Of a stretch of DNA of 64,000 nucleotides, positions 29,254 through 39,041 are shown in pieces. A program made the translations under genes and the position numbers. Source of the DNA: CAVZTX01 sp963778375 (GTDB taxonomy: Bacteria; Chloroflexota; Ktedonobacteria; Ktedonobacterales; Ktedonobacteraceae); the NCBI GenBank assembly GCA_963778375.1, contig CAVZTX010000001.1:248001-312000 (forward strand), given 5' to 3'. The notes below the pieces were generated by a model that was not told the origin of the DNA, made no database searches, and saw only the letters and a program-made list of their open reading frames with translations. How positions within the stretch are numbered: the stretch's first letter is position 1; every line of letters starts with the position of its first letter.

Positions 29254-31131
29254 ATGGCTCCTCTACTAACCGATACCAACGCATTACTCGGACAATCGCT
29301 CGGCACATGTACCATCCAACACCTCATTGGGCATGGAGGCATGGGAGCAGTATATGTAGCGCAACAAATGCGCCCGCGCCGTGAAGTAGCCGTGAAAGTC
29401 CTCCTCCCGAGTTTACTTGTAGATCAGGCATCACGTATCGACTTTTTAGCTCGCTTCCGGCGCGAAGCCGACGCTATTGCCGCGCTCGATCATATCAATA
29501 TTATCCCCATTTATGAATACGGCGAGCAAGAGCAAGTAGCCTATCTTGTCATGCCCTATATCACAGGCGGTTCTCTGCATCAAGTATTGCAGAAACGAAG
29601 GGTTCTTCCATTCAACGAAATCCTCTCTATTATTGAACAGGCTGCCGCGGCCCTTGATTACGCCCACGCGAAAGGCATCATCCACCGTGATCTGAAGCCC
29701 GCGAACATCTTATTTCACTCCGATGGAAGAGTAGTGCTTGCCGACTTTGGCCTCGCTAAGATGCTTGGCTCGGAAATCGATCCCTATAAGCCTTCCGCCT
29801 TAACCAACACTGGCGCCGTCATCGGCACGCCCGAATACCTCTCTCCAGAGCAGGCAGCAGGGCAACCGTTGGATCAACGCAGCGACATTTATTCCCTTGG
29901 CATCATGCTCTATCAAATGCTGACCGGTCGCGTCCCTTTCAGCGGAGCAACACCCGTCGCCACTGCCATGCAGCACGCTCTTTCAGCGCCACCATCGCTC
30001 ACACAACTCAATCCCATGATTCCTCCAGCAATCGAGGCTGTCGTACTGAAGGCACTCGCCAAGAAACGCGAACAACGCTACGAGAGCGCGGGTCAGCTCG
30101 CTCAGGCCCTCTCTGTCGCCCTGACCTCCCCTAGCACCATCTCTATGCAAGCACCTCAACCACCTCCGGAGAAATCGAGCCAGTTGCTCACCCCCATGAT
30201 TCTAACAAGCGAAGGGATCCGCTCCGAACCCCTTGCTTCCTCTACACATAGGGCCGTTACCATGGTTGATATGTTCAACGGAACCAATACCCAAGCAAGC
30301 TCACCAAGCAAGCGACAATTCCGTTCATTCTCAACCCACACTCCAGTCAAACCAACCCCACGCCCCGCCCGCCGATCATGGCAAGCTGCGATTTTTGCCG
30401 TCATATTCATCTTGCTACTGCTCATCGGCGGCTCAGTCGCATATCTTTTTGGCACACTAAAGAGGCCTTCAACAGCTAGCGTACCTCAGACAAATCCCAC
30501 CTTCAGCACAGTAACGCCAACCACAAATCTTGATCTGCCCACACCTAAAATACCAGTCGGAAAACTCCTCTATAGTACCTCTCTCCCAGGATACTCATGT
30601 GATACGTCCCCTGGTTCCTGGTCCAAAACGGCAAATGCTCGCACCTCATGTACCACCTCAGCGACCGAACTAGCAAATATCAAATCACACCAGCTAGCCG
30701 CAACATTCCTGAATGCCTTAGCAGACGGCCAAAGCATTCCCAAAGACTACATCCTTCAAGTACAAGTCCGCCCGGCACCACACTCGCGTGCAGCATTCGG
30801 TATCCTCTTCCGTAACCAGGCAAATTCCAGCACCCTCGGTGCCTATTCCTTCATGCTATCGTCCGACAGTACCTGGTCATCCAACGTCTATGATAGTTTC
30901 ACCAAAAAAGCAACCCAACTCTACACTCATCGCACAACCGTACAACTTCAAGGCCTGATTACCATTGATATTCGCGTCCAAGGAGACACCTTTCTCCTCT
31001 ACGTCAACGGTCGCGAACAAGGCCATGCCATCAGTTCCCTCTACCCCACAGGCACACTTGGGCTTGCTGTAAACCCAGGCGCAGACATCTTCCTCAGCAA
31101 CCTCGCCCTCTATGCCCTACCAAACAAGTAA
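29254..31131 (+). CDS. Membrane Ser/Thr protein kinase with extracytoplasmic lectin-like domain
   Basis: A PknB-type kinase of about 625 residues. The kinase domain has the glycine loop GHGGMGAVYVA, ATP lysine in EVAVKVLLP, catalytic HRDLKPANI near 143, DFG near 163 and GTPEYLSPEQA. A Pro/Ser/Thr-rich juxtamembrane stretch leads to one membrane helix (AAIFAVIFILLLLIGGSVAY). The external C-terminal part of about 200 residues contains AAFGILFRNQ and GTLGLAVNPGADIFLSNLAL, a concanavalin/3-keto-disaccharide-hydrolase-like sandwich. The same layout recurs in the protein at 63012-64000. ATG 29254 has AGGAAGA just upstream; ATG 29233 is an alternative. It probably senses an external sugar or cell-wall ligand. 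Confidence 0.9.
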   Translation: MAPLLTDTNALLGQSLGTCTIQHLIGHGGMGAVYVAQQMRPRREVAVKVLLPSLLVDQASRIDFLARFRREADAIAALDHINIIPIYEYGEQEQVAYLVMPYITGGSLHQVLQKRRVLPFNEILSIIEQAAAALDYAHAKGIIHRDLKPANILFHSDGRVVLADFGLAKMLGSEIDPYKPSALTNTGAVIGTPEYLSPEQAAGQPLDQRSDIYSLGIMLYQMLTGRVPFSGATPVATAMQHALSAPPSLTQLNPMIPPAIEAVVLKALAKKREQRYESAGQLAQALSVALTSPSTISMQAPQPPPEKSSQLLTPMILTSEGIRSEPLASSTHRAVTMVDMFNGTNTQASSPSKRQFRSFSTHTPVKPTPRPARRSWQAAIFAVIFILLLLIGGSVAYLFGTLKRPSTASVPQTNPTFSTVTPTTNLDLPTPKIPVGKLLYSTSLPGYSCDTSPGSWSKTANARTSCTTSATELANIKSHQLAATFLNALADGQSIPKDYILQVQVRPAPHSRAAFGILFRNQANSSTLGAYSFMLSSDSTWSSNVYDSFTKKATQLYTHRTTVQLQGLITIDIRVQGDTFLLYVNGREQGHAISSLYPTGTLGLAVNPGADIFLSNLALYALPNK

Positions 31132-31179
31132 GCGACGCAGGATTACCCACACTGGTGAAACTGTTAAAATTACATGGTG

Positions 31180-31205
31180 GCCCGCTCCCTTAAAAAAGAG
31201 CGGGC
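31180..31205 (+). terminator. Hairpin after the kinase gene
   Basis: GCCCGCTC and GAGCGGGC pair perfectly around a 10-base loop, 49 bases after the kinase stop. The following ATTCCCGTTTC is only weakly T-rich, so it may be a terminator or simply a stable hairpin. Confidence 0.45.
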
Positions 31206-31260
31206 ATTCCCGTTTCATCCTGACATTTACAACAACACTCACCTTCGATATACTTGGAAC

Positions 31261-31879
31261 ATGAGTGAGAACGCTAGTAACCTTCAATCCGCAATTGATC
31301 AGATTGTCTTTCAAATTAGGCGACTTCTGAAACGCAAAAACCCAGTACTAGTCGCGCTTGATGGTCGTAGTGGTACAGGAAAATCAACACTCGCCCAGTT
31401 GATAGCTGGTCGTGTAGAAGCCGTAATCGTCGTGGGCGACGACTTCTACTCAGGCGGGAACGATGATGCTTGGTCTGGATTTCAGTGCTAAGGAGAAAGT
31501 AGATAAAGGTATCGACTGGCAACGCTTGCGCACCCAGGTACTAGAACCCCTGCTAGCGAAAAAACCAGCATCTTGGCATCCGCTTGATTTCCTACCAGAA
31601 ATCGGCTGGGTCGGCTGGAAAGAGGAGTTTGTCACACTCGAACCCGCCCCGGTAGTTCTCGTAGACGGTGTGTACTCAACGCGGCCCGAGCTTTCTGATC
31701 TCGTTGATTTAGCCATACTCGTTGAGTCAGACGACCAAATACGCCGTAAGCGCCTGGTCATCCGGGAAGGTCAAGCCTTCATGGATAGGTGGCATAAACT
31801 GTGGGATTCTGCGGAAGATCATTACTTCACCTATATCTGTCCACAATCGTCCTTTGATATCGTCGTCAGAAATGATTAA
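31261..31879 (+). pseudogene. Uridine-kinase-like P-loop kinase, frameshifted
   Basis: Starts at ATG 31261 (MSENASNLQSAIDQ). The P-loop ALDGRSGTGKSTLAQ and the substrate motif VVGDDFYSGG are typical of uridine-kinase/phosphoribulokinase-like enzymes. The frame ends at 31491 after WSGFQC; the next frame carries on with FSAKEKVDKGIDWQRLR, VVLVDGVYSTRPEL and RWHKLWDSAEDHYF to 31879. Removing one T from the TTT near 31483 joins them into about 205 residues. The substrate is uncertain; small-molecule kinases of this shape act on nucleosides or sugars. Confidence 0.75.
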
Positions 31880-31908
31880 CGAATAATACTGCGTTCTCCA
31901 TTCTCTCC

Positions 31909-31965
31909 TCTCATGTCATCCTGAGCCAATATCGCATGTCATCCTGAGCGAAGGGAAGGATCTCT
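31909..31965. repeat. TGTCATCCTGAGCGAAG repeat, two tandem heads
   Basis: Two copies of CATGTCATCCTGAGC 24 bases apart, the second continuing CGAAGGGAAGGATCTCTCGC. A reverse-oriented relic (TTGAGCGAAGCGAAGGGGTG) follows at about 32012-32031. Lies in the gap between the kinase relic and the convergent BNR protein gene. Confidence 0.75.
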
Positions 31966-32066
31966 CGCTGTGCCGAGCGCAAATCCCTCCCTTCATTTGG
32001 AGCTAGCCCTTGAGCGAAGCGAAGGGGTGATAAATGGCGGCTTACGCTAGAAAACTGTCTATGAAC

Positions 32067-33551
32067 CTAAAACGCCGTCCGTAGAACATGCTTGCCCGAA
32101 TGGACCGCATGCCCGAATGCCACATGTTCACTAGAAGCCGGACGTATGCCACCCGCGAAAGCCAAACCGCCTTGCACCGTAGTCAAAGACTCATTCAACT
32201 GGCTGCCACTTCCAGCCGCGGCCACAACAAACACCGGAAAAGCCTTCCCAGCAGAGAAAGAGGTAGCGATATAATCGCCTACCATATACCCACTGGTCGT
32301 ATTAGCCAGCCACGTCAGACTCATAGCCGTAGCCGTCAAAGTAATCGGAGCCGACCATGTACTCCCACCATCAACCGACGAAACAAACCCCACTTCTAAC
32401 TGGCACGTCGAAGTGGAACAATTAGCATTTGGATAGTAATAATACGTCAGCGCCAGGTGAGCGCTACTCCCAGAGGTAGCTGGATCGATGCCTAGACCAG
32501 GAATGAAATGATCAACCCCACTGCCAACGGCATCAATAGGAATGCGTTGCTCCGCTGACCACGTATTCCCATCGCTGGAAGTGCTCATCACCAGGTCATT
32601 AGCGCTGCAACCGCTTTCAAAACTGCAATCCTGCCAGACCACATAAACCGTGCCAGTGCCATCAATCGCTGCCGAGGGCAGTGGTTCAGTCCGTAAACTT
32701 GCCACTTGATGATCAGATTGAGAAGCAATCGTCACACTACTATTCCAACTTGCACCGCCATCAGTAGACGTGAAGGACGAAATGGTCGATGACCCACCAA
32801 GGAAAGGTACAATCACCGTCCCATTTGGTTGCACCAGCGGCTGGCCTCCTAAACCGGAAGCATTATCAGCCGTTGCCTGTGCCTGACTCCACGTATTTCC
32901 TCCATCGCTTGATGTACTCATTTGAACCAGGTCATTGCTCGACGCAATATCCCACTCGACGTAACAATGCCCATAAAATTTACTCGTGGAAGTGTCATCG
33001 CACACAATCCAATCTTTATCAAAGAAACTTCCATTCGCGTTAGCCACCACTACTGGCGAATTCCATGTTAGCCCACCATCCGAAGAAATGCTCACGATGA
33101 CCGCGACCCCTACAGCAGAGCCATTCACGTTCGAGATAGCAAGCGTAGCAATAATCCAATGTTGATGAGCAGCATCATACGTCACTGTAGGATCGCTAAG
33201 CCTGTCATACGTACCCGCGGGTGTTGAGTAGGTAGTTGTCCCAGGCAGAAAACCACTTTTCCACGTCGCGCCATTATCCGTAGATGTCGCCCACCCCACA
33301 TTAGAGGCACCCCCATCACTGAACCGGCCCACCTGTGTCACCGCAACCATCGTCAAGCCATTCGAATAGCTATCCGGCTCAACCTCCGTCGAATGCTGGC
33401 TGGTCGAATTCGTATATGGGTCGCTACTCAACTGCACAAGCGAACTTCCCGCCGCCGATGCAAACAAAACCGACGACGAAATAATGCCAAAGACAAGCCC
33501 CCCCAAAAGAGCCGCGCCGACCCACCAACGCTGACGAGAAAGAACTGACAT
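32067..33551 (-). CDS. Secreted BNR/sialidase-like beta-propeller protein
   Basis: A 494-residue exported protein with a signal-anchor helix near residues 10-33 (WVGAALLGGLVFGIISSSVL). At least five Asp-box repeats are visible: STDNGATW, SSDGGLTW, SSDGGNTW, STDGGASW and SVDGGSTW. This is the sialidase/BNR fold. Catalytic Arg triads of true sialidases were not identified, so sialidase activity is not claimed. It is likely released or held at the cell surface. One of six beta-propeller proteins in this window. Confidence 0.85.
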   Translation of the reverse strand: MSVLSRQRWWVGAALLGGLVFGIISSSVLFASAAGSSLVQLSSDPYTNSTSQHSTEVEPDSYSNGLTMVAVTQVGRFSDGGASNVGWATSTDNGATWKSGFLPGTTTYSTPAGTYDRLSDPTVTYDAAHQHWIIATLAISNVNGSAVGVAVIVSISSDGGLTWNSPVVVANANGSFFDKDWIVCDDTSTSKFYGHCYVEWDIASSNDLVQMSTSSDGGNTWSQAQATADNASGLGGQPLVQPNGTVIVPFLGGSSTISSFTSTDGGASWNSSVTIASQSDHQVASLRTEPLPSAAIDGTGTVYVVWQDCSFESGCSANDLVMSTSSDGNTWSAEQRIPIDAVGSGVDHFIPGLGIDPATSGSSAHLALTYYYYPNANCSTSTCQLEVGFVSSVDGGSTWSAPITLTATAMSLTWLANTTSGYMVGDYIATSFSAGKAFPVFVVAAAGSGSQLNESLTTVQGGLAFAGGIRPASSEHVAFGHAVHSGKHVLRTAF

Positions 33552-33678
33552 ACGAAGATCTCCTAACTAGAATTGAAGAAATAGAGGTTTGGACGTTCGT
33601 TGAAAAAAACGCCCACTTTTAGGAGATTCGGCCTCACGCAGCTATATCAGGCAAGAGAGCGCATGTCTAAAAGCTTTA

Positions 33679-33776
33679 TCGTCTATCGCAACTCAGTATC
33701 GCCCACTGGTCTCCCGACGGCCAAGTTATCGCTTCTTGCAGCAGTGATATGATAGTGTGGATTTGGAGAGTGCGTG
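33679..33776 (+). pseudogene. WD40-repeat relic
   Basis: One readable blade, LSIAHWSPDGQVIASCSSDM-IVWIWRVRD, which fits the WD40 consensus (W-S-P-D-G-x-x-I-A-S-x-S-x-D-x-x-I-x-V-W). No start codon, no further blades. It is a leftover of a larger WD40 gene, next to other decayed genes. Confidence 0.55.
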
Positions 33777-33810
33777 ATTGGATAGCAAGGCGTGTTTGTT
33801 TAGAAACGGT

Positions 33811-34090
33811 TCACGCCTTGATCACATCACGTGGGAGGAACATTACATCTAACTCAGGAACGCGAGTAAAGTCGCTATCAGTCGTAACTAAGGTCAGATC
33901 GTAAACAAGAGCGTAGGCTTGTTGCAGCCCAGGATACTGATATACTGCGAGCAGCGCAAGCCTTGCTTCATCAATTGCAAGCGCAACCAGGTGGAAAGCA
34001 ATAAGCGTGTCAAAGTATCGTTGGCACCGATAAGGCCAAGATTCATGGGAAGTGGTTCTGCATCGGTCAGCATCAACCAGCCGAAGGAAC
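33811..34090 (-). pseudogene. PIN-domain (VapC-like) toxin relic
   Basis: The C-terminal part reads DLTLVTTDSDFTRVPELDV, the typical last strand and Asp cluster of VapC ribonucleases. Just upstream, in two frames, are GLIGANDTL and DTLIAFHLVALA, matching the IGxNDxLIAAxAL helix. The junction between them is a frameshift near 34050, and the N-terminal half with the first catalytic Asp is missing; the NB-ARC gene begins there. A non-functional remnant of a toxin-antitoxin locus. Confidence 0.6.
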
Positions 34091-34094
34091 AATA

Positions 34095-35960
34095 ATGTCT
34101 GATGAACCAACTCTCGGCCAAAGTACTATAGGTAATTCCAATGCGCAAGTGCAGGGAAGCGGGAATGCGAGTACCAGTAAAGCAGATGCCAAAATTGAAG
34201 TACATGTTCATTCTGGTGCATCTGTCTCTGTGGAGGATGCAAGTGAACTTCAACAAGAGGGTGAACAAGTAGGCTTACAGGGTACTTTGCCATCTCTTTC
34301 GAATGTACCTTATCAGCGCCCCTTATTCTTTACTGGCCGCCAGAACATCATTCGTGATCTTCACAAGATGTTTAAAGCTGGCAAAACAGTTATAGGATTA
34401 AACGGCTTGGGAGGTATTGGGAAGACACTTACTGCTGTAGAGTATGCATACCGATATGGCACTGAGTATCAAGCCGTGTTTTGGGTTACCGCTGATGAGA
34501 GGTTAACTTCAGACTTGGTCGCTCTTGCTAGTTTACTAGGATTACCTGAAAAAGATGCAACTGAGCAGAGTGTTGCAGTGAATGGCGTCAAACGCTGGTT
34601 GGAAAGAAATACCAACTGGCTGCTTATCCTCGATAATGTAGATAATCTCTCTATAGTGCGTCAATTTATTCCTTATGCGACGAGAGGCCATATCCTTCTC
34701 ACGACCCTTGCACAGGTCTTAGGGAACATAGCGCATTCCATCGAAATCGAGAAGATGACACTAGAAGAGGGTGCTCGCTTTTTGCTCCAACGTGTGCGCA
34801 TCCTTAAACCACATGAAGACCTTGAAGCTGCTTCAAGCACTGTTCTTGCTCAAGCAAAGGCTATTGTCCAAGCCGTTGATGGTTTACCTTTGGCTCTAGA
34901 ACAGGCGGGAGCTTATATTGAAGAAATTGGCTATGATTTGGGGCAGTATTTAGCACGCTACCAAGAGAAGCATAAGACGTTTCTCGAATATCGGAGCGAA
35001 CTAGATACAGAAGAACAGAAGACTGTTATGACCACTTGGTCACTTTCGTTCGATAATGTGGAGAAGGCCAATCCTGCTGCCGGTGCATTACTTCAATTCT
35101 GCGCGTTTCTACATCCAGATACCATCCGTAAGAATGTGTTCATAGCAGGAGCTTCGCAACTTAGGTCGGTACTTTCACGGATTGCAGCAGATACTGATCA
35201 ATTGGACAACGCTATCTGATTATATTCGTTGATCTTCGCTCATACACTAGTAATGCTGATTTTACTATTATGATCTATCCATGGCTTAGTACAAACAGTG
35301 CTCAACGACAGGATGGATCACGAAACACAACGCCAGTGGGCAGAACGAACCGTAAGAGCCATCAATCAAGTGTTTCCGGCTCTTGAGATCAAGGTCTAGT
35401 CACAATGTGAAGACTGTCTACCCCATGCGCAGACCTGTAGAGGCTCATAATTCAATGGGAGATGATATTTCCCGAGGCGGCACGGCTACTCCATTCTACA
35501 GGGAGATATCTTTATGAACGAGGGCGTTATACTGAGGCAGAGCCTCTTTTACAACAAGGCCTACAGATGCGAGAGCGCCTTTTTGGTAAAGAACACTCCG
35601 CCGTAGCAGCAAGTCTAAATAGTGTGGCATGAACTCTATCGAGTGCCAGGGAAGTATCTCCAAGCCATGCCGTTGTGTGAACGAGCACTTCATATTCGCG
35701 AACAGAACTTGAAGGAAGATCATCCTGATGTGGCGACCAGTGTAAACAATTTAGGGAGATTTATCATCACTTAGGTAGGTTCACAGATGCGGAGCCGCTC
35801 TATCGGCGAGGCATTGGATATTCGTCGGAGGATTCTTGGTGCAGAAAATCCCGATGTGGCATGGACTCTGAATGACTTGGGGGTACTTTACAAAGAGCAG
35901 GGGAGGTATGCTGAGGCAGAGTCACTATATATTCAAGTACGCGAGATCGTCTTGGCGTTC
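34095..35960 (+). pseudogene. NB-ARC/TPR STAND NTPase (NLR-like), decayed
   Basis: The first 374 residues stay open (34095-35219). A Ser/Asn-rich N-terminus is followed by an NB-ARC core with P-loop GLNGLGGIGKTLTA near 103, Walker B WLLILDNVDN and VDGLPLALEQAGAY. After the stop, recognisable TPR fragments continue in shifting frames: LNDRMDHETQRQWAERTVRA near 35300, YLYERGRYTEAEPLLQQGLQ at 35510, ALHIREQNLKEDHPDVATSV at 35680 and NDLGVLYKEQGRYAEAESLY at 35870. Intact relatives have NB-ARC plus about ten such TPRs and act as signalling or phage-defence switches. Several stops and shifts make this a true relic. Confidence 0.8.
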
Positions 35961-36232
35961 GTATATGCTTCAAAGGCTCATGGCGAAGTATCTGCATCTC
36001 AAGCCTGTGCTGCAGGGCCTCATTCTGTGGATTTCCGGGGGAAGCTGTTCAATCCGCGAAAGTACCTGCTGTAATCGCTCAATCATTGGCCTTCCTCGTT
36101 TCTAGAAGCATTAATCCTTGCATTGGTAGTGTATCACATTAGAGAAAGGGGTGCTACTTGCTGAGTATGTTCCTGTTAAATCTTTTTTATCAATCCTTTT
36201 TCAAACAGATCCGAAGATTGTGCATCCAAAAC

Positions 36233-37029
36233 CTACTCCCCCTGCGCCGCCTTCCGCGCCTTCGGATTCGTCTCCCCCCTTAGCAACCACGCCATCCCTA
36301 CCGCCAGCAAAGCCCCCGCAAAAGGCCCAACCAGGTAAATCCACGCATCGCCAAGCTGCCCGCTCACCAGAAACGGCCCAAGCGAACGTGCCGGATTCAT
36401 CGAAGCCCCACTAATCGGCCCCGCGAATAACCCACACAGTATAATAGTGCTGCGCTACAGCTATTGCAACATTATTTCCCACCAACTCCGCCTTTGAAGT
36501 AACCCCCAAAATCACCGTCACAAGCAAGAAAGTCAGCAAAACTTCCGTAATACAGGATACCAAAGCTCCCTGGTGTGGCATTGTAGCCCCCAAATGCTCC
36601 ACCGACCCAAACAGCACGCGTAACAAAAGCGCTGCCAGTACCCCGCCAAGCAACTGCGCAAGCCAGTAGCCCGGCACCCTTCTCCACGGAAAGTCCCGGC
36701 GCAGCGCAAATGCCAGCGTAACCGCCGGATTAAAATGAGCCCCCGACGTACCGCCCAAGCGTATAAATCATTGCCCCAACCACTAGCCCACCGGCCACAT
36801 AATGAGCCACCAGGCTAACCTCACCATGAGAGATGGTACTGACCATAATCCCTCCCGCCGCCACCACCGTCAGTGCAAAAGCCCCCAGCGCTTCAGCTAA
36901 AAGTCGCTGAAACGCATTGCTCTTAGGTCTATGTTTATCCGGCGTTTCCTGTCTCTCCTCACCTGACTGCTTCTCCTCATCCGTCATCTGATGCGCATCC
37001 ATGCGCACTTCCTGCGAATCACGCGCCAT
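36233..37029 (-). pseudogene. Aquaporin/MIP channel with two frameshifts
   Basis: Three consecutive frames together give a complete major intrinsic protein of about 265 residues. The first (37029-36735) has the N-terminal helix with ALGAFALTVVAAGGIM. The second (to 36411) has the first pore motif GAHFNPAVTLAFA. The third, ending at TAG 36233, has CGLFAGPISGASMNPARSLG, the second NPA box. Each step is one extra base: G near 36745 (CTTGGGCGG) and a base near 36440 (GTAGCGCAGC). Such channels pass water, glycerol or small neutral solutes. Apart from the two shifts the protein is well preserved. Confidence 0.82.
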
Positions 37030-37137
37030 AGCTCGCTTCCCTCCTCTCTTATCCTATAGGATAGTTCTGCTACTATTACGTCCTACAGTTCTGCCACAGA
37101 TACATGGGGATCACCTTTGGAGGGGATGGTTATCCGA

Positions 37138-37210
37138 AATGTAGGGACAGGGCCTTGTGCCTGTCCGGCCCGGTACTCGTGTGATCAGATCAGGGCCTTG
37201 TACCTGCCTG
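37138..37210. repeat. TGTAGGGACAGGGCCTTGTG repeat
   Basis: AATGTAGGGACAGGGCCTTG followed by TGCCTGTCCGGCCCGG, then a partial second copy (CAGGGCCTTGTACCTGCC). ACAGG and CCTGT can pair around the CCTTGTG centre. Same family at 17108, 40362, 58812 and 62985. The rest of the gap 37030-37430 shows nothing recognisable. Confidence 0.7.
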
Positions 37211-37426
37211 ACATGCCTTCTGGTATCGCTTTAACCAGGAAGGGATTTTCTTAACGCTGCTTCGTCATATCGCTATTAACGCACGTACCATCCAACAAAT
37301 CATGAATACTACGCTGCCCACCATTAAAAAGAGGAGTTACCAGGTAGATGAAAGTCAAAATGTCACCGGTAATCAAGAAGCTCCACCACCAGTTCATCGA
37401 AGGCGGCAACTGGCCTATCTATTATA

Positions 37427-37469
37427 GAACAAAAAACAAAGCGGTACGAACTACACGCCGTACCGCTTC
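37427..37469 (-). terminator. Rho-independent terminator of argF
   Basis: On the minus strand AAGCGGTACG and CGTACCGCTT form a 10-pair stem around a 10-base loop, followed by TTTGTTTTTTGTT. It begins about 17 bases after the argF stop. Confidence 0.85.
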
Positions 37470-37485
37470 TTGAGCAAAAGTCAAA

Positions 37486-38607
37486 CTATATGGAGACTCC
37501 CGTCAATGCGCCTGACCTCCTTACAGGAGCGTATTGCTTCCATGCACCATAACGCCCCTCAGAAACTTCATCCCCCAATGTCGCAACCATCACCGCCTTA
37601 ATCGTATGCAAACTGTTTTCAGCCTGGTCAAACACAATAGATGCACTTGACTCAAAAACCTCATCGGTCACCTCCAACGCCTCCAGACCATACGTCTCGT
37701 AGATTTCCTTGCCCAGCTTCGTATCAGTATTATGTAAAGCTGGCAGACAGTGCATAAATTTGGTATGTGCATTCCCCGTCATCGTCATAAGCCTGCTATT
37801 CACCTGATAAGGAAGCATCTGGCTTATGCGTTCTCCCCACAGAGTGGCAGGTGAACCCATCGACACCCACACATCTGTGTACAGGAAATCGCATCCTCGA
37901 ACAGCAACTTCCGCATCCTCCGTCAACATAATCCGCCCTCCCGTCGACTCAGCAATTGTTCGTGCCTGCTCAATACGAGCCTGACTGGGCCAGCACGACT
38001 TGGGACCCGCCAGCCGCATATCCATGCCCATCTTCGCGGCACCAATCATCAGGGAATCTCCCACATTAGAGCCAACATCACCCAGGAAGCACAATGAAAC
38101 ATCCTCCAGAGGTTTAGATGCGTGTTCTTGCATAGTCAGCAAATCTGCCAGCGCCTGCGTTGGATGCGCCTCATTCGTAAGCCCATTCCACACCGGCACA
38201 CCTGCGTAGCGAGAAAGTTCTTCCACCTGCGCCTGCGCAAATCCACGATACTCAATACCATCATACATGCGCCCCAGCACACGCGCAGTATCCTTCATCG
38301 TCTCCTTACTCCCAATATGAGAGCCATTTGGCCCGATATAGGTCACATGTGCGCCTGTATCGAATGCAGCAACCTCGAACGCGCTGCGTGTGCGCGTCGA
38401 ATCTTTTTCAAAGATGAGGGCAACCTGCTTCCCTCTCAAGCGTTGTACCTCTGTACCCGCGTATTTCGCCGCCTTCAGTCCAGCCGCCAAGTGCAGCAGG
38501 AAATCGATCTCCTGTGACGTAAAGTCGTCAAGCTTCAAAAAGTGCCAATTCTTCAAATTGAGCGTAGTATCGCTCTGGGACGAGATAGTGTGAGTCTGCG
38601 TGTTCAT
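37486..38607 (-). CDS. argF: Ornithine carbamoyltransferase
   Basis: Joins carbamoyl phosphate to ornithine to make citrulline in arginine synthesis. The 373-residue protein carries the carbamoyl-phosphate motif FEKDSTRTRSAFEVAAFD, the segment SHIGSKETMKDTARVLGRMY and ornithine-site motifs GLTNEAHPTQALADLLT, and KFMHCLPALH. The start is ATG 38607 behind AAGGAG; the open frame that reaches 38688 runs into the T-box terminator and is rejected. Preceded by a T-box leader (38653-38990), so expression should respond to uncharged tRNA. No other arg genes are adjacent. Confidence 0.93.
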   Translation of the reverse strand: MNTQTHTISSQSDTTLNLKNWHFLKLDDFTSQEIDFLLHLAAGLKAAKYAGTEVQRLRGKQVALIFEKDSTRTRSAFEVAAFDTGAHVTYIGPNGSHIGSKETMKDTARVLGRMYDGIEYRGFAQAQVEELSRYAGVPVWNGLTNEAHPTQALADLLTMQEHASKPLEDVSLCFLGDVGSNVGDSLMIGAAKMGMDMRLAGPKSCWPSQARIEQARTIAESTGGRIMLTEDAEVAVRGCDFLYTDVWVSMGSPATLWGERISQMLPYQVNSRLMTMTGNAHTKFMHCLPALHNTDTKLGKEIYETYGLEALEVTDEVFESSASIVFDQAENSLHTIKAVMVATLGDEVSEGRYGAWKQYAPVRRSGALTGVSI

Positions 38608-38652
38608 TGCTTCTTGCTCCTTCAACGAACAATACTCGGGAAGGACAAGGAC

Positions 38653-38990
38653 AATAAAAAACCCTCGTCCCTTCCTGACGAAAAACATTGAAGGGACGAG
38701 AGCTACATTTCTGCTCCCGTGGTGCCACCCTGATTGCCACTATCTGCTACAGCGCATCTTCCTCACAACCTTGTGAGAAAACGATGGTGACCGCTTTTTC
38801 CTGGTTAGCGCTGCGTGGGAACCACCCACCTGTTCCTACTTGCCTCCATTCTCCTGGAAGCTTTCTTCGGCCAGCCGCTCACGAAAGCGTTCTGAGAAGG
38901 CACATCCATTCCGAACTTCCACCTCTCTTCGGATCGCTGTTGGCTGCCTCACCTCATACTATTTTCGCTCAACGCGGGTCAGTCTTCATC
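38653..38990 (-). promoter_or_regulatory. T-box riboswitch leader of argF
   Basis: On the minus strand the conserved T-box GGGTGGCACCACGGGAGC lies at 38730-38713, followed by a terminator (CTCGTCCCTTC pairing with GAAGGGACGAG, then GGTTTTTTATT) ending near 38653. Upstream, Stem I features are visible: a GATGAAGA start, AGTA at 38960-38957, a distal hairpin TCCGAA...TTCGGA enclosing GAGAGGTGGAAG, and GAACGC at 38892-38887 closing against GAGCG. The specifier lies on the 3' side in CTTCTCAGAAC. By the usual loop geometry the triplet before A-GAAC is CTC (Leu), while the overlapping AGA would be Arg; this is not resolved by eye. TGGC in the T-box predicts a tRNA with discriminator G. Confidence 0.88.
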
Positions 38991-39041
38991 AATTTGTCTA
39001 TGTAAAGGATAGCAGCAGAACCAGCAAATGTCAATGAAAAA

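Noticed and set aside
36151..36414. Pro-rich 87-residue plus-strand frame
   Set aside because: It is the antisense of the third aquaporin segment.
38608..38688. N-terminal extension of argF
   Set aside because: Overlaps the T-box terminator; the family N-terminus and ribosome site fit ATG 38607.
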